A stretch of 64,000 nucleotides of DNA from Nomia melanderi (taxonomy: Eukaryota; Arthropoda; Insecta; Hymenoptera; Halictidae), in the NCBI RefSeq assembly GCF_051020985.1, contig NC_135001.1:9913896-9977895 (forward strand). Reading direction: 5' to 3'. Numbering within the stretch: the first letter of the stretch is position 1; the number at the start of each line of letters is the position of its first letter. This document shows positions 1-11,700 of this stretch, in pieces. A model generated the notes under the pieces. It was not told the origin of the DNA, did no database searches, and was given only the letters and a program-made list of their open reading frames with translations. The translations under genes and the position numbers were made by a program.

Positions 1-905
1 TGATGCGCGTATAAAAAGGTATCGCTCATTTCCACCAGACCTAAGACTGTTTATCATGTAAGTCCACGGTATCCGCAATTCTTCCAGCAATTAAGGGATC
101 GTCTAATTAGCATAATATAATTAAAGATTCTTCCGAAAAGATCCGTCCTCCGTTAACGTTCGCAATACACGAAACTTCATCAAACGAACTCGTAACCCGT
201 TGCAACGGGAGCACGCCATAAAACACGAGAGACACAATTACTATGGTAATCGCGATTACCTGAATATAACGGCGAATAAAAAAAGAACCAAGATAGAACG
301 CGCTATCAACAGTTTGAAGCCATTATCAGGCCTGAGTAAGAGTATGTCGGGCAAAGCCTAAATTACCCACTCGAGAAAGAATTATCGTCGCGGCGATGTA
401 TGCGGAAGAGAGCGGTTCCATAACACAACGAATAAAAAGGGGAAGGACCATTACGGGCGACAGGTTGAAAAATCCGGTCGTAATTTTAATTTTCATCGCG
501 CGTCACGTGCGATCAGATACCATTAGACGACGGTGGGTGGCGGGTGGGTTGCTCGAATGTGCGCCCGTGCGCGCAGGGACCGACAGGCCAGCGTGCGAAA
601 TATGTAAAGAAGGTAGATACAATATACGACGTTCCCGGCAGCAAGGACGAATTCAACATTTTATGAGGAATTTTTTATTTTAACTATTTGATCCGTGGAA
701 ATCAACATATTCTCAGTTCAGAGTATCTTTCATACATTTTTTTCCAGTAGAACAGATATTGTAAATGAAAAACATGTTTCAACATTCAGAGTTCTGGTAA
801 GAACTTCATTTAGAAAATTGGAAATGTTGTTTCTGTAAACACATTGCGCTGAGTTAGCTCTTACAGAAATCATTTAAACCTTTGGGATCATTTTATCATC
901 ATCTA
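1..905. other. non-coding sequence, no gene seen
   Basis: Mixed-composition sequence with a GC-richer patch near 380-610. A short open frame on the plus strand (396-683) has no recognisable motif and is read as chance. I see no RNA gene, tandem repeat or inverted-repeat element here. Confidence 0.6.
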
Positions 906-1001
906 ACCTACCTGTTAAACCCACCTAACCTACCTGCTAAACCCACCTAACCTACCTACTAAACCTACCTAACCTACCTACCAAACCTACCTAACTTACT
1001 T
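906..1001. repeat. 22-bp tandem repeat, about 4.4 copies
   Basis: Four adjacent 22-bp units start at 906, 928, 950 and 972, with a partial fifth from 994. Each unit is built from ACCTACCT and CCACCTA/CCTACCTA blocks around a variable TAAAC core. The first two units share CCCACCTA and the last two share CCTACCTA, so the array grew in steps. CCTAACC words superficially resemble the insect telomere repeat, but the period is 22 rather than 5, so this is an ordinary minisatellite. A (TA)n tract follows at 1001-1010. Confidence 0.9.
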
Positions 1002-1185
1002 ATATATATAATAATATTGTATTATAATATTAAATAAAAATTGCTTGTTTTCTAAAAGGAAAAACATCATTGTAATCAATTTTTTAAATGGCACATCTAA
1101 TGATATCCTTCTCAGTATTAAATTTAACATAAACTATTAAACATAGTACGATCTACAATGGATGTTTACTGGAAGTATTTTTAAA

Positions 1186-1312
1186 TTAACACTAACACTA
1201 CTGAGTATACTCGAATATTCGTTATAATTCCAGTAAACTTGATTAGTTTTTAAAAGACAGATAATAAAATTTATACCGACCATCTTGACTAATTCGATAG
1301 TTTCAGTGTTAA
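1186..1312. mobile_element. short TTAA-flanked MITE
   Basis: TTAA at 1186-1189 and TTAA at 1309-1312 bound a 127-bp unit. Read inward, the left end is TTAACACTAACACTACTGA and the reverse complement of the right end is TTAACACTGAAACTATCGA, so 15 of 19 positions agree including the TTAA. TTAA target duplications are the hallmark of piggyBac-type transposition. The unit is too short to encode a transposase, so it would be non-autonomous. Its right end continues with AGTCAAGATG and resembles the remnant at 47519-47690, which suggests one family. The element is old, as the TIRs have diverged. Confidence 0.55.
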
Positions 1313-1454
1313 TCATCGTAATAATATTACTCGTATATATGTATTCACGTATTAAACAGCAAATTATTTAAAACGAAACGATCGTGAAAAGCTTTCTCAT
1401 AACTATGATGAAAATTTATAAAACAATTAAACATTATATATACATATAAGAACT

Positions 1455-1655
1455 GACCGGAGTCCAGGTCTATACAGCGCGTAGACACGGCCCTGCAAAG
1501 CTGTGGCCGGCGAGCGATGGCCGTGTGGCGCGAAAGTTCCGTTCGCGGACATTTTCTTACCCTGCCCAAAAGAAAAACCGATGTCACGCTTCCCACGGGG
1601 GGGTTCCCCTTCAGAAATGTCTGAGTACGCGCATCTACCCTTTTTTAAACTTTGA
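1455..1655. other. GC-rich block in AT-rich surroundings, possible element
   Basis: A sharply bounded GC-rich stretch lies between AT-rich flanks (1340-1440 and 1670-1800). It contains a run of G near 1597-1605 and the words TGAGTACGCG (1622-1631) and ATCTACC (1633-1639). The same two words occur in the same order in the TIR element at 4162-4415 (TGAGTACGCG at 4362, ATCTACC at 4392), with about 20 extra bases between them there. This suggests a related but rearranged or deleted copy. Open frames on the minus strand here show no domain and are not called as genes. Confidence 0.3.
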
Positions 1656-1672
1656 TCACCGTTTACAAACAT

Positions 1673-4161
1673 TTAATGATAGGCAAAATTCAAAATTTTT
1701 ATAGCTACGTGATCGGGCAAGTCTCCTTTATTTTTTGCGATAAATTTTAACAGCCTATCGTTTTTAGTTTTCACGTAACACTTGGTTTTCTGAAAAATTC
1801 GACCGTTTTTACATAATCCCAGTTTTTTAAAAAACTGGACCTGACCCAGTAATTTGGTTTTCGGATTCGTATTTAGGGTAAGGAACTCTATAAGAATTAC
1901 ATAGTGGCTATTGCAAAAACTAACATAAGTCAAAATTTGTTCGACAGTGTAATAGACACGCGGTTCTCTTCTTTTTAAATATTTAAAGTTACGATCTGTA
2001 ATTTTCAGTTTTATAGAAATCTACGGAAATTATTTTTGCGGAAAGGTGTGATTAATTCGATTGTTCAAATACCCAAAGATGGATACATGGTTCTCTTCTC
2101 GTCGAGTATCCCAGTTTCAATCTACAATTCACATTTCCATAGAAATAGTCTCGACAAGCTTAAAAAATTCTCGTCCGCAGAGTTGATACGCGTTTACCTC
2201 AGAACGGAGTTTCGTTAAGTCCACTCTTACTACCCTGAACGCATCATATTTTGACGATACTGGCGTGGAAACAAATGACGTTCTCCAGGGTGTGGCGCTG
2301 CGCTCGTATTACAGGGCCCGGCGTCCTTCGGCTTAACAACTATCTGGGAAAGTTTGATGAAATCTACTTTATAACCCCGCGGCCTTTGTGAAATATTTGC
2401 CGGTGAAATTTCGCGCACGTGTCACACCGACGTAATAACTTCTGCTTTTCGCGCAATGAATACACGCGGCCCGTGCCGCGCGTTCCCGTACGCTCGCTCC
2501 GGGTATCGAGTGCGAGAATTATGGGATGGCGTTGGTGTAATTCATTCATAGGGGACCGGCAAGTTTCGAAATCCTTTCCCCGGCCAGAAATCCCGACTTA
2601 TAAGAAGATTGTTACACACCCTCGGAGAATTTAAACGCCCCGGGACTCCCGTAGCTCGCCTGAGAATCTGATATTCGAATGAATCTCGGCTAGCGAACGG
2701 TGAAACCGTTGAAGATATAATTATTCCGAGAAACTGTGCAGTTCAGTTATTGGTTAATGAAGGAAGCATTCGAGGAAGACGCTTTAAATATCAATGAGAG
2801 GAATGTAAGTTTTGTCTGTGAGGAAATTTCCTATTAACCATTCTTATAGACAGGTACGTCTATATTATTGTGAATGAGACGTTTATGCAATGTTCGTCGG
2901 GAACATCGGAAATGAAATAACAGCACCTATAACGCTTGCGCAATTATAGATGTAAGGTTTCCTTCGATGTAAACGAAGCAAAGAATTCTTAAGGTATTGT
3001 TGAACGGTTGTTCCATGCAATGGTTGACAGCATCGTATCTTCTTGATTTACAGCAAATTATGTAAACGCCGTTTCACCTGATAAGAATTACTACAATAAT
3101 CTCTCAGAATTCAGTACTTCAATATTGTAAACTTTTCAAACGGCGGTGATTAGGTGATTCAAGACAATTTTCAATATGTTCGTTTCTAAGGCTTCGTCTT
3201 TCTTTTATTTTCCACACAACAAGAACATTCTTCCCCGCAACTGAAATTTACTCACTGAAGAATCAGCGATCTCATTCATGAAAGAATAAGCAAACGTCTT
3301 TTGCTACGGCCGATCTGCCGTTGCGAAATTTCCATTTCAATTACAGGGCGGCAGGCGGAAGATCGTGCCGAACAATCCGAAATTCATGGAAGCTGTCGTT
3401 CCCGTCTCACGACGTCGGTTGACGGCGCGGACGGTCGAGCGTTCGTTTAAAAAAAGAAATGTAAAAAGGAAGGAATAGGAAAAAAGAAAACACCGTCCCA
3501 ACTGACGTACCAGCTTCCAAGCCGATGTTATAAATAACGTTTCGCGTGACGGCCCTGCCTTTGCAGACGCGGGACCATTCATCAGCTACGCCTCGCACGT
3601 GAACCCGCCGATAACGACGCGCAGCCTGTAGGACTCGATGGTTCGGTGAAAGCCCGCCTGTCGAAAGAACCGCGAGTCGTTCCCGCTCGGTTTCGATATA
3701 GTCGCGACGAAATCGACTTTTTCCTCAAGGCCGCTCTTTACGCCGGCGACGCGTCAGGAAATTTCTATTTTTTTGCACCATGCTGCATTGTGTTTTGCCG
3801 GCCGAGCTGCAAACAGTGTCGTTGTAACTTTTACAAGGGAGACGTGGAGCTGATTTCTGGGTGGATACGGACGTAGACTGTGCTTGTCGATAGTTGTAAC
3901 AAGCTGTGGACAGTTTTATACCTGTCTGTCCTAACAAGACACATGTAAATATCTTATTGGGTCCGAAGCAACGAAAAACTTGTGATTATGTAAGTTTTTA
4001 TTATAAAAGTTTGAAACAAAACGATAAATAATCTTATGTGAATTGCTTATTTCTGTGGATGATGTTGGGATTCCAAGATTGATTTAAAAAATAGTGTTAT
4101 AGATCTTTATTCATGGTGTGATAGTTTTTTCAAAATAAATGAGATTATACTTTGTTTTAGA
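1673..4161. other. non-coding sequence, no gene seen
   Basis: AT-rich sequence with two CpG-rich patches (about 2240-2640 and 3340-3880). Short open frames inside the patches occur on both strands and have no recognisable motif. No tandem array or inverted-repeat element was found. Confidence 0.55.
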
Positions 4162-4415
4162 AAAGAGGAGCCCTTGAAGGTAGGCCTGACCGTGTATTTC
4201 GGTGGGGAGCCGTTTAATCCTGAACGATTAACAATTTATTTAGAAATATTACAGTTCAAATAAAAATGTATATTAAACTTTAATTTTATTTGTCAAAATT
4301 TCATACGGGCAATACGGTCGAGTTCAGGCAGGTAGATTGCTGTCGATTAGTCGACGACGCGTGAGTACGCGGCAATCCCGGAAAACGTCGGATCTACCTA
4401 CAAGAGCTCTTCTTT
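4162..4415. mobile_element. candidate TIR element of about 254 bp
   Basis: The left end begins AAAGAGGAGCCCTTG and the reverse complement of the right end begins AAAGAAGAGCTCTTG. Over the first 29 positions I count 23 matches. The interior is AT-rich (4220-4300) between GC-rich ends, a common MITE layout. A further partial copy of the terminal motif (GGCAGGTAGATTGC) lies inside at about 4327-4340. No target-site duplication is obvious and there is no transposase frame, so this would be a non-autonomous, aged copy. The block at 1455-1655 shares two words with its right half. Confidence 0.5.
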
Positions 4416-7400
4416 CATAAATCAGAGTATAGTGCTTTCTTTTCATTCGAAGTATTGAATTTGATGTATCTGATGTACGAGTATGCAAATATTTCACGCC
4501 TTCAATTCAACACAATCTGTCAAGAAACACAATGCCACGAATACAAACTGATAGGGAGCCACGATATCGTTGACCATCAATAGCTAGTTCCATTTCGATC
4601 ACAACCATATTGAAATACTTCGACGCGGCCCGCAAGTGGAGCTTCACTCGCAGTGTTATACGCCTTTATGGGGAGCATTGTGTCTGCTAGGGGAGCGGAC
4701 ACATAATCAGTCGTCTAATGATAGAAGAGGGAACACCGTACAAATGGAACGAGCAATACCTCGGAATAGAAGAAAATATACCATCGATATTCTCAAACAA
4801 ACTCGAACATGTCAAAAAAATATTCCAAATCAGACAATTAATAAACAAACGCAATCGCTATTTCTCACCGTCCAAGTAGTTCTCTCTGAAGAAAAATAAA
4901 AGAAAATTCGCCAACTTCCCGAAAGAAAATTCGCAAACTTTGCTAGCCAGCAATTCCCGAATGCTTGAAACGGCAATTGTTTCTTCAGAATGATCTTTCA
5001 CTGGGATATCGAGCCACGTTCAGCCTGACCTGTTTCCTTTTTAGTCGCCGGTCCATTCCTGGTGGCGTTCGCGAAGCGCGGCGCAGTGGGAATTAACACG
5101 GCGATAAAACCCCGCGTAAAATCTGCGAAGACCGCGCGCCGGGAACCTCGGGCTCCACGTATAAAATCGTTCCGCGGGGAAGCCGATTCTCTAGCGGCGT
5201 CCGATTCGTTTCCAGACGACACCCGCTGATTTCCGTGCGCACGGTAGCCGACAATTATACGCGCGGAGCCGCGATAAAGCCGGCGATAGCCATGTCAGCG
5301 TGTGCGCGCACACGAAATCCGGCCGACGGAAAGAGGCTAGATTGGCGAGGCCGCCAGGTAAAACGTTTGTCTCCACAGGGAAGGCGTCGACCTCCTTTTG
5401 GCGGGGCTGGAACACAGCTGCGGAGCACGCCAAGATTCCCGATATTTCGAAATTGATGCCGATAACAAGCTCTCGCGCCTGCCCCCGTCGTCCGGCGCTC
5501 CTTGTTCCCGTGTTGTTTTATCGGCGCCACGCACGAACATTTCCGCACGAAATTGAAAAACGCCCTGGCCAACCCGAGCGAGCACGTCAGCCATGAATTC
5601 TTACCCCCGGCCAGCTCGCGGATCCCTGCTTCGCCCCTCTTTCCCCGTCCGTCCGTTGGCCGTCCTGCAGTTTGTTTCTCTGAGGAAACTCTAAATTGAA
5701 ATCGGGTACGGGTTGTTGAACGATTTCATAACTTCGCCGCTTCGAGTTCCGGGATTTTATCAAATACGGGATGCTATGGTTCGTCTGGCTTGTTTGGGTA
5801 GCTAAGTTTTCGAATAGATTGACTAACGATTCTTTTTGATTAGGAGACTGTTGTGCTACCGTAGGATGAATTGTTCCAAATTGGAAGCTGAAAAGTCTAT
5901 GTCTTCTTCCATTAGAGTAGAATGCTTGTATAGGAAGGAAATATTGTAGTTTCATATGGCAAAAGGAAGGAAGTATTTTAGATTTATATGGGAAGATGAA
6001 TTTTGGAGATTCTGTAGAAGTTGTGCAAGGGATTCTACACGATACCCGTAAATACCAGATACTCGTATTACATTATGTACACTGGAAGATATCGCAAACT
6101 TGTAAGGCGGACTTAGACGAAGTTATGAAACAATATCCCTTATTAGACTTCATAAACAATATTCCTTCTGAGAATTTCAATGTACAGCGAACGAATGGAA
6201 GGAGAAAAAGTTTTGTAGAAAACAGGAACACAGGAACACAGGAATGGGAGTACGGTATTGACGTTCGACTCGGATTCAGTCCACGCGATTAAAAAAATAA
6301 TTGCATCGTTCGCAAGTCAACCGTGGCGTTTGAATATTGTGCTTCGCATAGAATTGTGTACGGACGATAACTAGCAAGGGTCTTTGTTGCACGGGTGAAC
6401 CGAGCGAAACGAAATTGCTCGTAGCGCGCGCCGTTGATACCGAAGTTACCGTGCCGATAGATTTGTCCGTTGTACGTACGTCTATGTAATAGCACGACGC
6501 AAAACGTAACTTCGACGCGTCCCTCTGTCAAAGGGCCGGCAATATCGGAGAAGTCGAATCCGGCGAGTTTCAGGCGCTCCGATTCGCAGCCGGCCGCCTA
6601 TCGCTTCCTACCATCGGCGCACGGTGACGGTCCGAAATGTTACGCGGGGTATTCAGCTTGTTAACCAATCAGCGAACTCCAACCGGGAGTAGTTTGCCCT
6701 GCTTTCTGCATAGATTTGGCTCTTTAAGCTATTGATCTACCGCTGTTTGTCCGGTTGCGTTGCACGCAGCCACGATCCTTAATTCCTTCTGCTCATCCTT
6801 TTCATCTGAGCCAAACGCTACTCTGTACTTATTTGAATTTCAGTTTACAACTGGAACTTTAAAAGTGTTCCCAATATTTTCAGATTAATTTCCGTTCCTG
6901 GTATTTAGGCACAATTAACACATTATGAATGAGATCAGCGAAGTTTAGATGTACAAATTACACAGCAACGGGTCGCGGAGGAGGAAAACTAGTCGGAGTT
7001 GCACTCAGGAAACCTAAGAGTAATAGAAAGCAAGGCTGACAGATTGAAGTTTCCATGTTGTTCCAGTTGCACCAGCACCCACCCAGAAATACCTTCCATT
7101 CCGGTATTAGTCCGAAACGTAGATGGAATCTTGGAATGTACACCTCACGGTACGTTCGCCGCGCGGTTTGGAAATTATCCAAGAATTGCCGCCATATTGA
7201 ATTAATCTGGCTCCCCGTCCGAACTGGAAAGTTTATCTGCCCGTTACTCCTGTGTACCTGATTCACCGTTCGCGTTAAGTAGAAGAATTCTGTTAACCAC
7301 TCCGTCGCACTGCCAACTTTCTAAACTTCGAGCGGATATCGAAGGGCTCGAGGGTCTTCCCTTCCGGTCATAGGGAAAAACGGAAAATGAAATCGTTTTG

Positions 7401-8291
7401 GTGAGAAACTTCTCCTCTTCGAAAAAAGCGACACGCTGCTCTCTCCAAGAAAATCGTTATCGAGTTGCTATTTCGGCGAACTTCGGCACCGAACTCCCTT
7501 CCGACCGTTCGGTTAAGGGTTCTATGTGTCATGTCGGTAAATGAAGGGCTGCGAAGGAACTTTTTTACTAAACAACATACCTCATTCTCTTCTTTACTTT
7601 CAATTAACACTGTAACCACCAATATTCGAGAATGTTTCTTTTATAATTATCGAAAACCTAACAGAACCTCTTCTGAGGAGTTACTGAAGAAATTGACTCC
7701 GAGATATGCAAATTATATTATATTCAATCGAAATCTTAATAGGCGCACTATTAGACCTTTTATAGAAAAATTCGAAACAGTGACTGCTCGATAGCTCTAG
7801 TGTCAAATGAAATGAACAACGATAATTACCGAAATCTTCCAGTTTATCCAAGATTTCCTAAAACCCGAATTCCCTTAGGAGAAACGCAAGTTCTCAAACG
7901 AACGCGTCGCTATGGCCGCGCGGATGATAGCTGCGATGAAAATTCAAACAGCGTGCCCCGAGAGTTATCATTTTTGATATTCATGCCCCCCTAAAAGATA
8001 ATGCACTTAGCTTCCGGTGGCGTCAAAAGCTCCGAGTTAACAACCTTAGCTGTTGTTCCGGCACCGTGCTACTTGGAGGATCTCGTTCACGGAACCCGCA
8101 AGCTGTGAGCTAACTGAAAATTAACATGCCGGCGAAACCCTTAAAACCGACGGGAATTTACGCGATTGGCCGGCGTTATGCATACATTTGTAGAGAGGGG
8201 AGGTTGAGAGCGGCAACTTCTTGCTCAACCAAATCGCGAGATAGGGTTTCGGGACCTGGTATAGTCCATCTACCATTTGATTGCTAAGATG
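4416..8291. other. non-coding sequence with a CpG-dense block
   Basis: The segment holds a CpG-dense block at about 4990-5700 and smaller GC-rich patches near 6420-6660. Several open frames of 60-122 codons overlap on both strands in the block, which is expected where stop codons are rare. None shows a domain I recognise. The open frames at 5587-5955 (minus) and 5996-6292 (plus) lie in less GC-rich DNA but also lack motifs and exon signals. The block could be a CpG-island-like regulatory region, but nothing in the sequence proves this. Confidence 0.5.
5299..5314. repeat. 16-bp perfect palindrome, alternating purine-pyrimidine
   Basis: CGTGTGCGCGCACACG reads identically on both strands. It is also alternating pyrimidine-purine through its centre, so it could form a cruciform or Z-DNA. 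It lies inside the CpG-dense block at 4990-5700. No protein-binding role can be assigned from sequence. Confidence 0.9.
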
Positions 8292-8365
8292 ACGGTACAG
8301 GGGTAAGAGAAGTCCCTGGCTATGTGCTTCGTTTATAGTTTCGATTGGCTACGTGTAACCAATCG
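8292..8365 (+). repeat. 74-bp dispersed hairpin-ended repeat, copy 1
   Basis: The unit runs from CGGTACA through CTATGTGCTTCGTTTATAG to a terminal hairpin GATTGGCTA-CGTG-TAACCAATC. The same order and spacing recur at 29747-29820 and 30246-30320. CGGTACA to GATTGG is 50 bases here and in copy 2, and 55 in copy 3. This copy has the best-preserved hairpin (one mismatch in a 9-bp stem). The class is unknown. A 3'-terminal hairpin would suit a Helitron-like or other non-autonomous element, but I see no CTRR end. Confidence 0.75.
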
Positions 8366-8384
8366 CAATATTGTGCAAAGTTCG

Positions 8385-8780
8385 ATTTTACGAAGCTCCG
8401 AGGTTCAGGCTTGAAGACTGAGCCTTGAAACCTTAGAATCACCTTCTAAAGCTTCAATGCTCAACTTTAGAGACTGAGTCTTCAAAGCTTTAGATTTTCG
8501 CTTTGAAGCTATGAAAATTCGATCGGAACCTTAAGAATCTTTATCGCTCAAATGTTTACACCGTCTGCTGCACGGCGTTAACCCCTATCAAACGTCAGAT
8601 TCTCAGAGCTGAGCCACTAGATCGTCGGATATAGAGGAAAGGTTAATTTTCGAGCACAATGATTCGAGCGTTCGAAAATTCTACTTTTAAAGCTCAAACT
8701 TCGATATCTTAAACCTCGAGTTCTAAGTTTAAGTTGTGGCTATAACTTCCGAGACTCGAAACTCGGGACTGACTTCTACA
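8385..8780. repeat. degenerate repetitive stretch built on short 'gaagct/gagtct' words
   Basis: The stretch is full of loosely repeated words such as GGCTTGAAGACTGAG, GACTGAGTCTTCAAAGC, AAAGCTTCAATGC and GAGACTCGAAACTCGG, with no fixed period. A similar word set fills 28590-28890 (GGCTCAACTGTAAAGTCTCG, GAGTCTTCGAGC, GGTTCAAAGTTTGAGCC). Both stretches lie in the neighbourhood of copies of the 74-bp hairpin repeat. They may be decayed parts of one larger repeat. Confidence 0.35.
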
Positions 8781-11700
8781 GCTCTAGACGATAGAACAAT
8801 TAGTATCGAAAATGAAATGAGATAACACGAAAACTAATCACTTAGTTACTTAGATCTGCATTCCTCAACCTAGCCATCAAGTATTGCACGAACTATATCC
8901 AGATCGCCCTCTCGGCTGTTGTAATTCAGTTGCTCGATATTTCTTTCATGGAGCCCCTGCCCCTACCATTCTTGCCCGGCGCTCAACTTCTCTCCTCGGA
9001 GCTGTTCCTTCGGCCACTACGAGCAGCGATACCTCCGGGCTTAGTCCCGTTGAATAATTAACACCACCGGGAAGTGTGTGGCATTGATTCAATGTTTGAT
9101 GCCGCGACGCCGTACAGGTAGAATGGTGATAATCAGAAACACGGCCAGCTAGATCGGTTTTTGTCGAAGTATCACGTTCCACGGGAAGTTACGGAGCGGA
9201 TTCCCGCCGGCCAGTTTCCAATTTGTATCTTATTTTACGGGGAATTGCACTTCTCCTTACAATTCTCCTCCTCGTTCTCTGGTAATTTCAATATCGTGGT
9301 TACGTGGAATTTTTATCATTCTGGTTATGGAGCTGTTCGGTGAGCTTTGAAATAACTTCTTGGTTCTCGTGGCGCTTCCTGCGCCCAGAATGCCATTGCG
9401 GAACGAAAGAATGATTCTCTAACAGGGAAATATTTGATAAGCCTAACGAACGTAGTAAAATTTTCTTCCTGAATTATGATTATATATATATTTTTGTTCT
9501 ATTTCTTGAGATTTGTGAATATTACATGAATCAAAGTTATTCATTACTCAAATAATTATTGTCAATGTCTGTGCACATAGATGTCAGTTTATTATTTAAA
9601 TGTCTCTGTATCGTAGAATTAAGTTACCAATATAATTATATTTACTGGAATTTATGATGCAGTTTAAATTAATAATTCGTTAAGCACTCGTGTATAAGAG
9701 TAAACTTCTAACGTAAATGATATCCAAGTATAAATGTCTATTTAATTCGTCTCCTTGACGAAGAGGGTTGAAACAATTTCCGCGTCCGGAAGCAGTTTCT
9801 TCGTAGGCTGGAACTCGATTTTCCGAGAATTAACGAATTAACACGGCACCTGTTGGCTCGGCCGGGCAAACTTGAATCGGACTAAGCGCCAGGGAATTGT
9901 TTCAGGTATCAAGTTCGCGAACAAATTCCGACCAGCTTCGTGACACGCACACGCGGAGACAAAGTTCGTCGCGAGTTCACCCCAAGGAACGTTGCTCCCG
10001 AAAGAGCTGATCGCTGGGGACTTAATAACACTTCGAAATTTTAGTGGAATCACCGCCGATCTATCGCCCTGTCACGCGAATAGATGACGTGCAAACTTCG
10101 CCTGGAAGATGGAAATAAAAATCGAGACGGAGCTGACGAGAAAATATTCTTCCATGAGAATACCATTCTCAAAACGCGTCAGTGCCATTAAAACGCGTGT
10201 AATTTCTGCTTGAATCTTTAATAATTTACAGTACCTCAGACGACGAACAGCAACTCTCATTTGTAATACTTTCATAGAAAAACTTACTAGATATCCACTT
10301 AGTACTTAATGTTAACGATACTTTTCCATCGTTATTTAACCATTTATACCTCACACCGTATCCTCTATTTTTGATGTAACTAACACTCTCAAATTAAAAG
10401 TGATTATTCTCATACTGCAAGGACAACATTCAAATTCTTCCGTAAAGAACCCCTTGTACTCGATAGACGACTCTTGCTCGCCACTTGACTCGGTACAAAC
10501 GAAAATTATAAAGTTTAATACTTAACACTAACTTTTGTACAATACATCGATATGCGGAAAATTGAAATAAACTAGCTTTATTTCGTAATCTATGCGCGAT
10601 TTCTCGTTAAGTTACTGTGAAAGAAACGTCTTCTATATCTCAGCATGAAGTGCTGAATGTTTCTGGTAGAAAACATTCGCGTGCGAAGGATTAATTAAAC
10701 CGAGCAGCTTTCCTACGACGTTCCTAAGAAGTTAGTTCCCAAGAGAGAAAGCGGAAAGGGAAGTATCTATTACATTATCGCCGTACGTGCAAAATTCCAG
10801 GAGAACAGGTCACTGTCCCTGGCGTTCGTGACGCGTTTCCGGTGCGCCGCTCGTCGTGGTAGAAGAAGGCGAGATTAAAAAGGGAATGAGTGGGGCAAAT
10901 TCGCGAGATGATAAATTCGCGAGGGAGTTGAGTGGCTGGCAAGTGGGCAGGAGGCCGGAAGAAAAATGCGGCCGCGGTCGGAAGTGGGGTCGCTGAGACG
11001 GCGATAGCGTTGCGGGGTGGGGGACGGATATATTTGTCGTGTTCCGGTGGATCTGGATGCTTGTAGAAAATTAATCAAAGGCCGCGCGACTTTAGGCAAA
11101 GGAAGAAAGAAATGTTGTACATCTCTGGCCGGAGATTTTTCACCGGGGGCTGCAGCTGCCGCGGAGATAAGGAAACGTTTCCATTCAAGGAGAAAAATTG
11201 CGCAAGCGTTCCTTTGAAAAACGAATTCTGAATGGAGTGCCGCTTCGGTGTCGATCATTTTACACGGCGCAAGAATTCCTCTTACGTTAATGCCGTCTTT
11301 AAGCGTATTCTCTCGCGGGCAAAGGGAGAAGTGTTCAGATGTCTGACCCTTTCGTGTTTATCGAAGCATCGAAGTTCAGAAAATTTGATTGAGATTCTAG
11401 AGAAATAATGAGAATTTTGAGTGGGCATGATATTGAGGGAGCTGGCTTGTTAGAAGCAAGCCGGATCTTTTGATGAGATGCTGAGGAAATGGAGATGGAC
11501 GAGAAGGATTGTTTTGGTGCTTGTTTCTGCACTGGAAACAATCATGAAAAGTCAGCTGAGGTATTTTGGAATACACCGATGAAGGTTCGTTATTTTTCAG
11601 TCACGAGCGATGGAATCATGAAAATTTATTATTAATTTATTATTATTTGCGTATCGCGGTAATGGAATGGTCCTTGTTTCTGCAAATCTAAGTAAGTTGA

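Noticed and set aside
906..1001. Telomere-like CCTAA repeats
   Set aside because: The period is 22 bp and CCTAA is not in perfect 5-bp register.
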